Of a DNA stretch of 64,000 bases, positions 21,873-33,191 are shown one piece after another. The DNA comes from Humulus lupulus (lineage: Eukaryota > Streptophyta > Magnoliopsida > Rosales > Cannabaceae). The position numbers were made by a program, and so were the translations under genes. How positions within the stretch are numbered: position 1 is the first letter of the stretch; each line of letters begins with the position of its first letter. The notes beneath the pieces are model-generated. The model was not told the origin of the DNA. It saw only the letters and a list, made by a program, of their open reading frames with translations, and searched no databases. Location: NCBI RefSeq assembly GCF_963169125.1, contig NC_084798.1:172699980-172763979 (forward strand), given 5' to 3'.

Positions 21873-24675
21873 TGTAATGCCCCAAATTTCCTAATAAGGT
21901 TTAGGACTTTGATTAGGAGGCCGGGATGGCCATAATTGATTTATTATGGTATTTAAGGATTATATGCATGTTTACGTGAATTATATTATTATATGATGGT
22001 GAATGCATGCATATGGGTTCATATTTTAATTATGAGGGCATTTTGGTAATTTGGTCGCTGTGGGCGTAATTGTGTATTATGGGTGCATGGTTGTGATTAA
22101 TTAATATAGCCACATTAAAAGGTGGATTGGTTCGAGCTATTCGGCATGAGACGATCATGAGATGTAAGAGTTCGGTCTAGTCATAACGGGTTTAAGTTCG
22201 GGACTCGGGGTGAGTCTCGGGGTCATTTTGATGACTAGAGCATTACCGGGAATTATTGGTATTTGGGAATATTGAGAATAGCGGGAATTGGAAAGCGTTA
22301 ATTATAATTAACGAGATAAGCAGGAAAGGACGATTTTACCCTTGGGAGTGTTTAGAAGGATTTATTTGGCCTAAGGGCATTATGGTCTTTTGACCTTAAG
22401 GATTTATATAAGCTTTGAGTGTTAGAAGGCTGTGGAAAACAGAATAAAACAGAGCCTTATCTCCTTCTCTCCCGTACAAGATTTCTCCCTCATCTTTCCC
22501 TTAAATTTTGAGAGCCATCTTGAGGAATTAAGCTAGGAGAGCAAGGGTGGAAGCTAGGGAACGTGTTTCAGCCATTAAAGGGGATTCAAAATCAAGCTTG
22601 AGGTGAGTTCTAGTCTTTAGTTTCTGGTTGTGCTATGTTTTTCCCTTTAGTTTTTCAGCTTTTGATTCTTGTTGAAAGTTTGGGTTTGAAGAGGTTTTAA
22701 TTGATGTTTAGCTTGGGTTTTGATGTGGGGGAGTTATGGGTGATTTTTAGAGGTTTAATTGAGTGTTTGGAGAAGGTTTGGAACTAGTTTGGAGGCTTGG
22801 TTCTAAGGGAATATGCAGGGGAGGTCGAGCTGGTGCGTTGCTGATATTTGGCTGATCTGGGTAATGAGCCGCGTCCTGGCTTTAGTGTGCCGCGGCCTAA
22901 GGTGGCTTCTGAGGCAAATATGCCTCTGTCAGGGAGATGAGCCGCGGCATGGCTCTGGTGAGCCGCGGCCCATCAGGGCAGATTTGACCAAAATTGTGTT
23001 TTTAGCTTAGGGATGCTTACCATAGGCCTCGGGGTTGATCCTACTACTTGGTTAAGTGGGGATTGATGTCCCGGAGGCTAGATATTGGTTTGAGAACTTG
23101 TGTTGATCATTTTTATTGATGGTATCCTATATTTGGTTATGACTAGGTGACCGTTAAAGGACTAAAAGTTGATCGTTCTCAAGGGTCGTTCTTTTAATCG
23201 TTCTAGCTCAACTTTGAGGTAAGAAAACTGCACCCTGTGTATATGTGACATGCATGGCTATTATCGATGCATGTTGTTTGATTATTGAGTATGACATGCA
23301 TGGTTATTATTGATGCATGTTGGTTGATTATTATGTGTGACATGCATGGCTATTCTTGATGCATGTTGGTTAACTATTAAACGTGACATGCATGGTTGTT
23401 ATTGGTGCATGTTGGATTGATGGATATACTGCATATGGTGCATGAGAAACTCATGATTAAGACATGCTTTGTATACTGGGTATGATATTGTTCAGAGCTT
23501 GTGCCTCTGTGGTTGTGCATGGTCCTAATTGTACTAGTATCTGTTTAGTAAGCATGCTGAACACCTTGTTTACGAGTATTGGACATGTGATATATAATTG
23601 GTGGCATGACTTACTTATGTATGGCACTGACTAGTCAGGGACCGACCCTAAAGTCGAGAATCATGCATTGAATGGCTCTATGGCATTAATGCTGGACCGA
23701 CCCTAAGGTCGATGAACATGCATTGAATGGCTCTATGGCATTAATGCTGGACCGACCCTAAGGTCGATGAACACGCATTGAATGGCTCTATGGCATTAAT
23801 GCGGGACCGACCCTAAAGTCGAAGAACTTATAAGCGCTTGCCTGGTCTAAGACCAGATGATTTCAGCCGAGGTGTATGACCTCGGTGACTGCTTGTCACA
23901 TGGCTGGGGGACGCTGTCCTTAGTTACGACTCTAGAGTTGGGAGGATGGTTATGTTGGTGACCTATCACCATGCACCTATCCTGATCAAGCTTATGAATG
24001 AACCACTTATCAATTAAGCCCTGGTGACCCTATCGTCACATGGGTAGAGGGAGCTGTACCCACTTCTGTGACTCTTGGCTATTGTCACCTACCTGTTTTG
24101 GACCGTTGGTCCTGATTGGCTGTTACAATTACTGTTAATATTATATCATGTTATTTGTTGATATTATATCATGTTACCTGATGATATTACATCATGTTAT
24201 TTGTTGATATTATATCATGTTACCTGATGATATTACATCATGTTATCTGTTGATATTATATCATGTTATATTGTGTTTTCTTGCTGGGCTTCGGCTCACG
24301 GGTGCTACGTGGTGCAGGTAAAGGCAAGAGGAAGCTGGACCATCCTTGAGTTGGAGAGCTTAGGTGATGATGTGTACATATGCAGCTGCTCGTCCGCCAC
24401 GGCCGAGGTTTAAAGTGGAACTAGGGTTAAACCCTGTTTTGCTGCTTAGAACGGCCTGTTGTAAATATTTTCTGTAATAGACTCTGAAATTATATTTTCG
24501 GGATCCCAGTGTATATATTAAACGTTCTAGTGAAACGTTACATCTTAACCAAAGTTTTTAATCCCTAAACCGCTAATCATACTTAGTTCACGATTTTGGC
24601 CAAATGACTTGGTTAGCGAGTTTAGCACTGTTTACAAGGCACACCGTAACGGTCCCTGGAGTTTGGGGCGTTACA
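21873..24675 (+). mobile_element. Solo LTR of the element A family
   Basis: 2,803 bp from TGTAATGCCCCAAATTTCCT to GTTTGGGGCGTTACA, with perfect CTCGT duplications at 21868-21872 and 24676-24680. Removing it and one CTCGT restores the transposase reading frame. It contains several tandem arrays and a GC-rich patch near 22860-22970. The frame at 22813-23010 in that patch is not a gene. Confidence 0.95.
23225..24270. repeat. Three tandem arrays inside the solo LTR
   Basis: (1) About 23240-23420: four copies of a ~60-bp unit with GTGACATGCATGG...GATGCATGTTG. (2) About 23638-23825: about 3.5 copies of a ~55-bp unit with GACCGACCCTAAGGTCGATG and ATTGAATGGCTCTATGGCAT. (3) About 24135-24265: about five copies of a 26-bp unit TGATATTATATCATGTTA. 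Arrays 1 and 2 recur in the solo LTR at 48611-51422 (about 50010-50230 and 50450-50690); array 3 is reduced there to a single unit. Confidence 0.85.
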
Positions 24676-25073
24676 CTCGTCATGATATTGTATCGGTTTC
24701 TAGGAAAATAAGCGATACTCCACCTTTCAAAACCAATTCCCTCAAGATATTGAGAAATGGGCGAATCAATTACCTTAATCTTGTCAAAGAACTTATGAAA
24801 TTCTATTTTTTGAAACGCATACGCTGCACACCCCATGATGTCTTGATAATGGTCAATTTTGAATTTTGCCACCACATTCATAAAGATGTGGTGGTAACAA
24901 GCACCATGATAGGCATTTGGGAACACAAGCTCCAAAGCTGAGTAATGTTTTTATGCTTGTTCGATACAAAAGCTAGGTTGTCAACGTCTCCTATGGCTTC
25001 CTTCAATTTTCTCATGAAATAAGTCCAAGAGTTATGGTTCTCACTGTCCACCAATGCAAACGCAATTGGAAAC
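24676..25073 (-). pseudogene. MULE transposase, middle part
   Basis: Continues the catalytic core from FALVDSENHNSWTYFMRKL, then, after a one-base frame change near 24940, ELVFPNAYHGACYHH and NRYNIMTS. The C/H cluster GACYHH is typical of the C-terminal half of the MULE DDE domain. It is bounded on both sides by LTR insertions. Confidence 0.88.
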
Positions 25074-26227
25074 TGTTATATTATTTTATAATATAATGTA
25101 ATATTATATTATATTATAATATGATGTTTTAGATTAAATAAATGTGACAAAGAGTGTCACATATTGTAACATATTATAGAGAGTTACAATATTTAGATAT
25201 ATGAGATATATCCAAATAATGTAACATATTTGGTGTTACAAATTTGTAACTTCCAAATATTACCTTTTATTGTGTAAATTTGGTCTTACACAATATTGAG
25301 ATGAATTTTATAAAGCCATATGTGAAATGACTGTTAAAGATATGATTTTAACCCCAATAATGTGTTTTGGGAGTTACAAAATCATTTGGGAGGGTTTGGA
25401 ACCGTTTGGAAAAACAACACATTTTTAAGTGCTGAAAGTGGTCAGTGCCTGCGACTAATGGGACAGAGAGTAGTGGCCGCGGCCACTAATGTCTCTGGCC
25501 GCGGCCACAGGCCAAAACTGACCATTTTTTTTCTTCAGTTTTTTCAATCTTTGTTGAACGACTCAAAAAACCCAAATAACTCTCAAATCTCATTTTTAAT
25601 TCCATATTAATCCAATTAAACATTGGTAACAGCCATGGGGGTTGGTGGAATTTGAAATTCAAAGGGTGTCTCTAAACTCTATAAATAGAGCCTATAGCTC
25701 ACTTGAAAGACACAACATTTCTATCCATTAGAGCACTTGGCTAGAAACACATTGAGGCTTGATAATTCCAGAAAGCATTTCCAAAATCTGAGAGAGATCC
25801 CTTAGTGCTTGAGTTAAGGGGAAATAAGTTTTTGGACAAAGGTTTCAAACCTTGTTCAAGTTGGTGATCCCCAACACTCTTCACTTTGGTTGTGTGAGTG
25901 AGAGTATCTTATTATTTTGTTCTTGTTCATATTTTCTTCTATTTTTTCTTCTTCTTATCATTCTTGTTATATTTACTTGTATCTTTGCTTAAGAGTTGTA
26001 ATCTCATCTACATCTTTCTTTCTACTACCTCAAGTTTATTTGTATCATTTTGTCAAAAGTTGTATTTTCTATTTCAATCCTCTTCTTCTTCTTTCTATAT
26101 ATTTATTTGTACTTTCCGTCATTGAGTTGTAACCTTATTTAATCAATCTATATTTATTTGTAATATATTGCCTAGAGTTGTAATATTCTTACCTATTTCC
26201 ATTGAGGCAATCTATTTTTTCCTAATA
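25074..26227 (+). mobile_element. Insertion in the transposase gene, probably a solo LTR
   Basis: 1,154 bp flanked by perfect GAAAC copies (25069-25073 and 26228-26232); excision restores the transposase frame at ANNQLF / PIAFALV. It begins TGTTATATTATTTT and ends TTTTTTCCTAATA, so the usual final CA is not present. A TATA-like ACTCTATAAATAGAG lies at about 25676-25690, and a pyrimidine-rich downstream part resembles R-U5. A GC-rich palindromic patch (GTGGCCGCGGCCAC) occurs near 25470-25510. No coding domain is seen; family unassigned. Confidence 0.75.
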
Positions 26228-27448
26228 GAAACAACTGGTTGTTTGCATCCAACGCAACAACATAGAGCATGTGGCCACCATACTTATTCTTCAAGAATGT
26301 GTCGTCCACACAAATGAGAGGATGACAGTACTGGAATCCATGCCTAGAAACATCGAGGGAAAAGAAGCAATACAAGAAACGACCATATTCTGCTACAAAA
26401 TCAGTAATTGTACCTGGGTTCTTATGCTCCAATTGAAACAGGTATCCAGGTTACTTAGAGTATGATTCCTTAGCTTTGTGTCTAACATACATAAGAGCCT
26501 TTTCTCTGCATCTCCATGCCTTCTCATAGCTCATTTCGACCCCAAAATGGTGCTTCATGTCCTCCCTTATGTTTTTTGCCATGTACTGAGTACTATCGGT
26601 AACAAATTTCCTCTTGATTAGGTGGCAACAACCCACGGTGATGCTTGACGGTGGTCCTTATCTTGAATTTCTTATGAGCAAGTGTGTACTTTGTTGTATA
26701 CAGTAATCTCAAACATTTCAGATTACATTTTTTTTCTTTCCCCTCAATCTCCAACCAGAATCAGGATCCTTGCAGGTAATGTACCACACATCAGTACCAG
26801 ATTTCTTCACCATAAACTCAAAATTATTCTTCATCGCAAATATGGCTGCTTTGGTTTTCAATTCAAGCTTATTCTGAAAGAACTTGCCAAGGTGCAATTC
26901 TCCTGAAGCTTTGCCAATTGAGGAATGATGTTGATGTGAGGCCTCTATATCCTCTTTGGTTAACATGGGAGCACTCCATGTTCTACGATCTTCACCTATG
27001 TCCAATGGAGAACTCCATCTAAAAATATCATCAGTTCTACTTGGACCTGGACGACTACTGCTGGTCCTAGGTGTTTTCCGATCTTCTATTCTGTGCTCCT
27101 CAACTACCATAACATCTGAACTCTGCGTTGGCAAATCTTCCCTAATATCTAGCCCACCAACATCTGCTGCATCAACAACTGGATCGTCGTTGACATAAAG
27201 ATCGTAGCCATAGGGATTGTACTATGCTGTATCATGAAAATATAGCGGATCTTGAACAGGGATATCGTCATGGACTATAATGTCTGGATTTATCTTGGGA
27301 ACAAATGTCCCAACCTCACTTTGAGTTCCTTTGAAACCATGACATAAGGGAGAAATGTTCTCTTCAAATCGAACTTCTTTATTAACACTAGGAGATGCCG
27401 TTACATTTCTTATACCTCCCTTCTTAACCAATGTTACACATAGAGGAA
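26228..27448 (-). pseudogene. MULE transposase, N-terminal and catalytic parts
   Basis: Read from 27431 downward: an acidic N-terminal tail with one TAG (near 27219), then the MuDR DNA-binding-type domain (FFQNKLELKTKAAIFAMKNN ... CKDPDSGWRLRG, near 26740-26890), then a segment with YEKAWRCREKALMYV (near 26500), and the start of the DDE catalytic domain with LICVDDTFLKNKYGG (near 26300; the first catalytic Asp lies here). Several stops and frame changes interrupt it. The gene's upstream end is cut by element C at 27449; TSD-like AGGAA at 27444-27448. Confidence 0.88.
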
Positions 27449-28425
27449 TGTAGAGTCCCAGAATATTTACTTAGCTAGATAGAAAGTAGTAGTAGTTAGT
27501 ATAAGTTTGTAGTATGTTAGTTTCCGTGGATTTTGGTTCAAGCCGAGACTTAGTTGGAAACTCATAACAATAGTTATGGATTTTATAAGTTTAACCTATA
27601 GTTTAAGAATATTAATTATAACATAAGGTTTGATTAATATTGCTGGTTCTAGAAATATATTCATTATAACCTAACGTTTAGATAGAATTAATAAGATCAT
27701 GACACTTGTCATAATTATGATTATTAAGGAATTAATTATTTTTGATGAATAATTTTAATAAAAGAAAAATCTAGAAGCTCTAGAACCTTCCAGCAGCTGT
27801 TAGGATCGTATTATAACTCAGTCAAAGCTGTTTATCCAATTCAAATTATGTTGAAAAAGTATAAATACGTGTTTGATATATCAACGTGTGCCGATATATC
27901 GTAGCTTAGGGGCCGATATATCGCCTACGGAAGATACGGAAAACAAGTCGACTTTCCACGAACGATCCAACGGGGCTCAGGATTATAGGGGGACGCAATA
28001 TATCACCTATGGGGGGGGGGGGGGGGGGGGGGATATATTGGCTCCAAGTTGGTTTTTTGAAAAGTTTGTGATTATGATTTTAAAAATACCCTTAACCACT
28101 TAGACCTGCCTTTGAACGATTTTGATCGAGTTCTGGGTGTCAGTTGAACGAAAATTCAAATCTTTTTCATTTTATAATCATTTATCTATTCAAATTAAAA
28201 GGAGTTAGTTTCACTCCTTGAGCTCTATAAATAAGACCTAGTACTCAGCCATTTTCTTCATTCTTCAAGCAGTCTTTATAGCCTACAAGTTGCTAGTGTT
28301 ACTATAGAGAGAAACACTTAGGTTTTGGGATAAAATATTTATCATTCTAAGCTTTTCTAAACACTTGGGAAGTGAGATATAGTGAGATTTCGGTATTGAG
28401 GTTTTGATCAATCCATAAGAGCATT
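27449..28425 (+). mobile_element. 5' LTR of element C, left part
   Basis: Starts TGTAGAGTCCCAGAATATTT and matches the 3' LTR from 62480 onward. It contains two perfect CGATATATCG palindromes (27892-27901, 27914-27923), a run of 22 G, and a TATA-like CTCTATAAATAAG near 28220. It is cut at 28425 by element B; GCATT (28421-28425) is the slightly changed left copy of the B target duplication. Confidence 0.92.
28011..28032. repeat. Poly-G run in the 5' LTR of C
   Basis: 22 consecutive G, with a counterpart of 20 G at the matching place in the 3' LTR (63043-63062). Confidence 0.95.
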
Positions 28426-30719
28426 TGTAAAAACCCAAAATCACTAATATGGCTTAAGGGCCCTGATTAGTGTGCCGAGAAGGCATAATTGACTTATGAG
28501 TAAATTTATTAATTTAATGCATGCTTGTATGATTATTTGAATATAAATATGGTTAAATGTTATATCTGTGAGAACCACATTATTATGTGGGTAGATTTGC
28601 AGTGAGCGACTTGAGGCGATCCTAGGGAGCTAGATAGCGGGAAAAGTCACAACGAGGCTTAGCATTTGACTTTGGATAAGTTAGGGGTATTTTAAGTATC
28701 GGGTAGTTATTTATACTATCGGGTTATGGAAATAAATATATGGAGATATATTTGAGGATAGGAAGCTTAGGCGGGAATATCGGGGAAATTTACCGTTTTT
28801 CCCTCGGGGATGTTTCCGGCACCCCGAGCCTCGGGATTGACTTAACTGATTAGGATTAGACTAAGTTAATGAAAAACAAGGGAACAAAACACAAACTGAC
28901 CTCAGCTCTTCCTGTCTCTTCTATTCTCTTCTCTTCCTTCTCTCTTCTCTTTCAAGGAAGACACGGAAAACCTAAGGGAAACAGCTGGGTAAACTCTGTG
29001 ATTGAGCTGAATTCATGAAGGCTTAGCTTAAATCAGACTAAGGGTCACTTAATCAAGATCAAGGTAAGAGTTGAATTGTGATTTTGGGTGTTAGAACTCT
29101 AAGTTTTTGGCTGAGTAATAAGGTGATTATGATTTTGTTGTTTAAGGGCTAAATTGAAGATAAATGCTTGGGTTTTAGCTCAGAGATTGTCAAGGAGGTG
29201 GTTCAGCAAAAGAGGTAAGCTTCAATTCGTATTCAGAGGTTAAAATTTGAGTTTTGCATGACTGGTTTTGGTGTTTAGAGTTGCTGGGTTTCAGAGAATC
29301 AAAATGGAGTTTTAGTAGGTTTTTGGGCTGAATTTCTGTTGGATTATGTTGTTAGAGTCAAGATAAAAGTTTTGTGATTAATGGATTTTGAGTTAGGGTG
29401 CTTTGGTATGGTTTTGGATGGGGTTAGGATGCTAGAAATGGTGGTTTTTCTGGGCACGAAGGGGAGGGCCGCGACTCTGTTCTAGAGCGCTACGGCCCTA
29501 CGAAGCAAGAGAGCCAAGGAGGCTCGGCCAGGGGAGAGCGCCGCAGCGCCCTTGGGCAGGGCCGCAGCGCGTGTCTGCTTGCTGGGGGCCTTGGGCTCTG
29601 TTTTAGAGGCGGGCCGCGGCTAGGCTTCAAGGGACGCAGCCCTTAGGTGCATTCTTGAATATTTGGGGATTTTAGGTGCGGGAGTCTAGCCTAGGGTGCT
29701 CGGGATCGATTTCCCCACCGTGCTTGGTGGAAATTCGATGTCCCGGAAGCTAGTATTGTACCCGGAAACCTTTACTTGAATATTAATGGAACCCAATACC
29801 TTGGTTGTGACTAGGTGTTAAAGATAGGGCTCGGGAACGGATCGTGCTTGAGGAGCGTCGCTCGTAATCAGTGAACGTAGAGACTAAATGTAAGAAAATT
29901 GCACTCGATTGTGTAGTTGTAATGGGAGTAAGGGCTCCCTAATATGTATACTTGAAAGGATGGTATTATGCCATGTAAGCAGTGAACCAATGACCTAAGA
30001 GTGCCAAGGGTTACACTATCGTCGCACAGGGCGCGGCTTGGCCACTGGTAGCCGAGGACAGCTTATTATGCATTGAGTTCGGTTTAAGCGGGCCGGAGTC
30101 AGTGGGGTAAACAGAGGGTGCGGCCTAAGTTGTCAGCCCTGACTATTATGTGACCTGATTATTATAAGACTTGAATGTTATTTGTGATTAGTTGCATCTT
30201 TGATTCTAAGTATGTGCTGAATGGTTAATGTGGAATATTTAATGATTGATCATGCTTAAAGAATTGACTATTTGTTATTGTTGTTTGTGTTGCACATTAT
30301 GTTTTCTTGCTGGGCCTTGGCTCACGGGTGCTACGTGGTGCAGGTAAAGGCAAGGGAAAGCTTGATCAGCCCTGACTTAGAGAGCTCTGCGAGCCGAATA
30401 TACATGACCAGCTGCTCAGCCGCCACGATTGGGGTTTAGGCAGGGACGCGAGAACCAGAAATGTCTATTTTGCCTTAGTATGGCTGATAGTTGTCTGTAT
30501 TTTGGAGATTTTGTAAATCAACTTTTAAACTCTATTTCTTTTTGGGATCCCATGTATAAAACTATTTAATTATATAAAGTGAAACTTTTGAGACCAAAAC
30601 CTTTTTAACCCTGGCTCATACATGTTTAGTGACACGTTTATAAATTAATGACTTGATTAGGAGGTCTTGCACCTTTATAAGTACACAGTGTAGCGGTCTT
30701 GGCTATCCAGGGCGTTACA
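28426..30719 (+). mobile_element. 5' LTR of element B
   Basis: 2,294 bp. It contains a GC-rich block (about 29460-29640) and, near 30300, the sequence CTTGCTGGGC...GGCTCACGGGTGCTACGTGGTGCAGGTAAAGG. The same stretch is conserved in the otherwise different LTRs of the element A family (24283-24330), so it may be a shared splice or processing signal. Confidence 0.9.
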
Positions 30720-30722
30720 ACT

Positions 30723-30734
30723 TGGTATTAGAGC
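30723..30734 (+). other. Primer-binding site of element B
   Basis: TGGTATTAGAGC, one base different from the tRNA-iMet site, three bases after the LTR end. Confidence 0.85.
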
Positions 30735-31201
30735 GTCCTAGGTTTAAGGGTTTCTGAAGACTGGTTGGACATGTACATTCGCTGCTAGAGACAAGCTCAA
30801 TTCAGGGTTTGGTAATGTGTATATTTGCTTATATGCTTATATGCCTGAAATGAATTATAAATGTTGTTGTTTATTGGATTAATAGGAAGCATGAGATACT
30901 GATAGGGCCTGGCCCTTGACTACTGTGTGAGAATATTGAGGCATGTTTATTAGCATCGCCGTGTATGTAAATGAATATTTGGATGATTAAATTGCATATT
31001 GTGTATGGATGAATACTTGATTCATAGCTATTGTGTGAAGAGATTGGGGCATGCTTATTAGTTGTCGGTGCATGTGGATAAATGCCTATATGTTGATTGT
31101 TTGTGATTGGCTATGTTCCATTGGTGGATTTTGGAGAAGTTTTTACCCTGTCATCATGGTCTGACTGCCGAGTCGTTGATTGCAGATTGACTTGGATAGC
31201 T

Positions 31202-31476
31202 ATGCGTCCAAGAAAATCTACGCGACTAGCCGACACTAGGTCTGGGACTGGGAGTGATGACCAGGGTAAAAACTTCTATTGCGACAGCAAGCTCCATCAA
31301 GGAGCGCTGCCCCTATTGTACCACCTACAGTGGTACCAGCTGTACAGTTTGGGGAGATTGGGAATAGGTGGGAGCTGTTATATGAGCGGTTCAGGAAGTA
31401 GCAACCTTCAATCTTTGAGGGGGACCAGATCCACTAAAGGCCGAGCAATGGCTGACTATGATTACTACTATCATGG
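31202..31476 (+). pseudogene. Gag of element B, N-terminal part
   Basis: Begins ATG at 31202 (MRPRKSTRLADTRSGTG). It then continues best in another frame with RWELLYERFRKQQPSIFEGD, so a frameshift has occurred around 31265-31340, and one stop follows. It ends at ITTIM where element D is inserted; the missing remainder resumes at 43615 with DFMRIEGHDRVACATCML. The leader 30735-31201 before it shows no gene. Confidence 0.8.
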
Positions 31477-32209
31477 TGTTGACGCGGTTCTTCGGCAACA
31501 GGTAATTAAGAGAAGAAGAGAAAGAGATTAGCACTCAAGGTAGAACCGTCACAGATATGAAATCTTATATAATGAACTAGGTAACTCAAGACACGTTTTT
31601 AAGTGGTTCAAAGGTTAAAATCCTTCTACTCCACTAGTCAATATTATTCATCCTCTCTGGGTATTTGGTTTACAAAGTATATAGTCCTTCAAAGACTATT
31701 TTTTCCAACCTCTATCAACTCCCAGGGTCTCCATATTTATAGGAGAAGGCACCTGGAAGTTGGTAGGGAGGTCATCCCGTGACCTTACCATTTGTCATAT
31801 CCACTCTGTGGCATTCATGATTAATTCCTAAACCTGACACATAAGTGTGGTCTAATCAGCATGGAAGGAGATAATGGGCCGCACGGCCCAACCCATCCGT
31901 GGGTGTCTGACACGCACGTTCCTACTGCGTGTCCGAGAAGTCAAGGGGATATCAGACACGTGATGTCGGATATATGCACGTTTATCTTGCGTGCGTTGAC
32001 TTCATAAAGGCTCAGAGCTTCCTGGGCTCCTCGCGACACGAACAGCTCGTATTACGAGCTGTTCTCCTGGCGTGGCCTTCAGATGCCCCTCTCGAGCTGA
32101 GAAGATCCGCCCTGGAAATAGGATCTTCGTCCTATGGGCACCTCGGACTAAACCTGATTAGTCCGAGGCTCGTCCTGCTAATCAGCCCGTGGGAAAATCA
32201 GGGCATACA
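31477..32209 (-). mobile_element. 3' LTR of element D
   Basis: Starts TGTTGACGCGGTTCTTCGGC on the plus strand and ends GGGCATACA. On the minus strand a TATAAATA box lies at 31734-31741. Near the minus-strand start are three hairpins: GAACAGCTCGTA/TACGAGCTGTTC with a one-base loop (32040-32064), GAAGATCC/GGATCTTC (32101-32128), and CCTCGGACTAA/TTAGTCCGAGG (32141-32168). Confidence 0.95.
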
Positions 32210-32226
32210 TCTGCCCCCCAAGCTCC
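32210..32226 (-). other. Polypurine tract of element D
   Basis: On the minus strand GGAGCTTGGGGGGCAGA directly precedes the 3' LTR, the expected place for the plus-strand primer. Confidence 0.85.
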
Positions 32227-32441
32227 TACTCGTGGTATATGACGTCATGTATAGGAGACCACAGTAGGGGCTTTTAGACTTCCCCCACAACCCTTCGCAT
32301 TCCATTCTTTTCGCAGGCGTCTGATACGTGGAACGTCGTGGGTGGCGACGGTACACTCTACAAGAACCGCATTAAATGGCCTAGCCTACTGACCAGCCGT
32401 CATTTCACATTTCGAGTGGAGGGTCTTCCAAGAGCCTTTTA

Positions 32442-33183
32442 CACGTGATCCTTCCCTTGTATAAAGAGGGGGTGGCCACCCTACGCACGGGCCACCCTAT
32501 CATTCAAAAATTTCTCAAATTTCCTTCTTCCTTCTCTGACTTTCCGAAGGACGAAACCCTCATCTCTGCTATTTTCATCTTCTTCGTTCACGAAGCCTAA
32601 GCGTACGAGTTTCTTCAAAGCCTTGGAAGCCACTGTACCAACGAATCTCCTACCAGCGCAGCAATCTCGCTCACCATCCAGCCATACACTGTAAGTTTTC
32701 TGACCCAGTTTATTTTGAAAGCATGCCACTGTAGCTTAGGTAAAAATTTTTACTGTAGCCACATGCAGGGGTTTTCTGGGTTGTGTGGATATGGAGGGTG
32801 ACGGCCCTTCTTAGATTAGGGCACGCCTGTTGCAGGAAATCGTTTTAGAATATGGGTTTCAAGGTGTTTCTTCAGGGACAATTTCTGGGTAGGACCTTTA
32901 GGAATTTTGGGTGCAAAACTGGGTAGCTTAGGGAATACGCCTCAAAAGCGGTTTTGCACGTTTTTCCTATTGAAACTTTCCCCCCAAGGCAAATTTTTAC
33001 TCTGAGCCCCCTGACACATGAATTCCGAGTAATCTGGGATCTGTTGAGGGCCTATGCGCGTGTTCATTGAACCGCGTGGTTCCACTCTCCACGGGCCGGG
33101 CTTACCCTAGCTCGTGTAATTAACACTTGCTTCATCCTTCTGCTTGGGTCGCCTTTTCTAAAGTGTTTTCTTTTGTTCGATAG
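32442..33183 (+). promoter_or_regulatory. Promoter, 5' UTR and 5'-UTR intron of the antisense gene of D
   Basis: A G-box CACGTG (32442-32447) is followed by TATAAAG (32460-32466) in the right orientation for the antisense gene. A likely 5'-UTR intron runs from GTAAGTTTTC at 32691 to the AG at 33182-33183, just before the ATG at 33192. This is inference from motifs; no transcript evidence is available. Confidence 0.55.
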
Positions 33184-33191
33184 GCGACCAG

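Noticed and set aside
22840..22990. GC-rich block with CCGCGGC motifs as a CpG island or gene start
   Set aside because: Present at the same place in other copies of the LTR family (49620-49740), so it is part of the LTR.
23225..23420. Regularly spaced repeats resembling a CRISPR array
   Set aside because: Units are degenerate tandem repeats without unique spacers, inside a plant LTR.
25362..25610. 82-codon plus-strand frame
   Set aside because: Lies inside the LTR-like insertion and covers its GC palindrome and poly-T stretch; no domain.
31929..32267. 112-codon plus-strand frame (and its twin at 43334-43606)
   Set aside because: Occurs in both LTRs of element D, antisense to the element's transcription, and crosses the LTR end.
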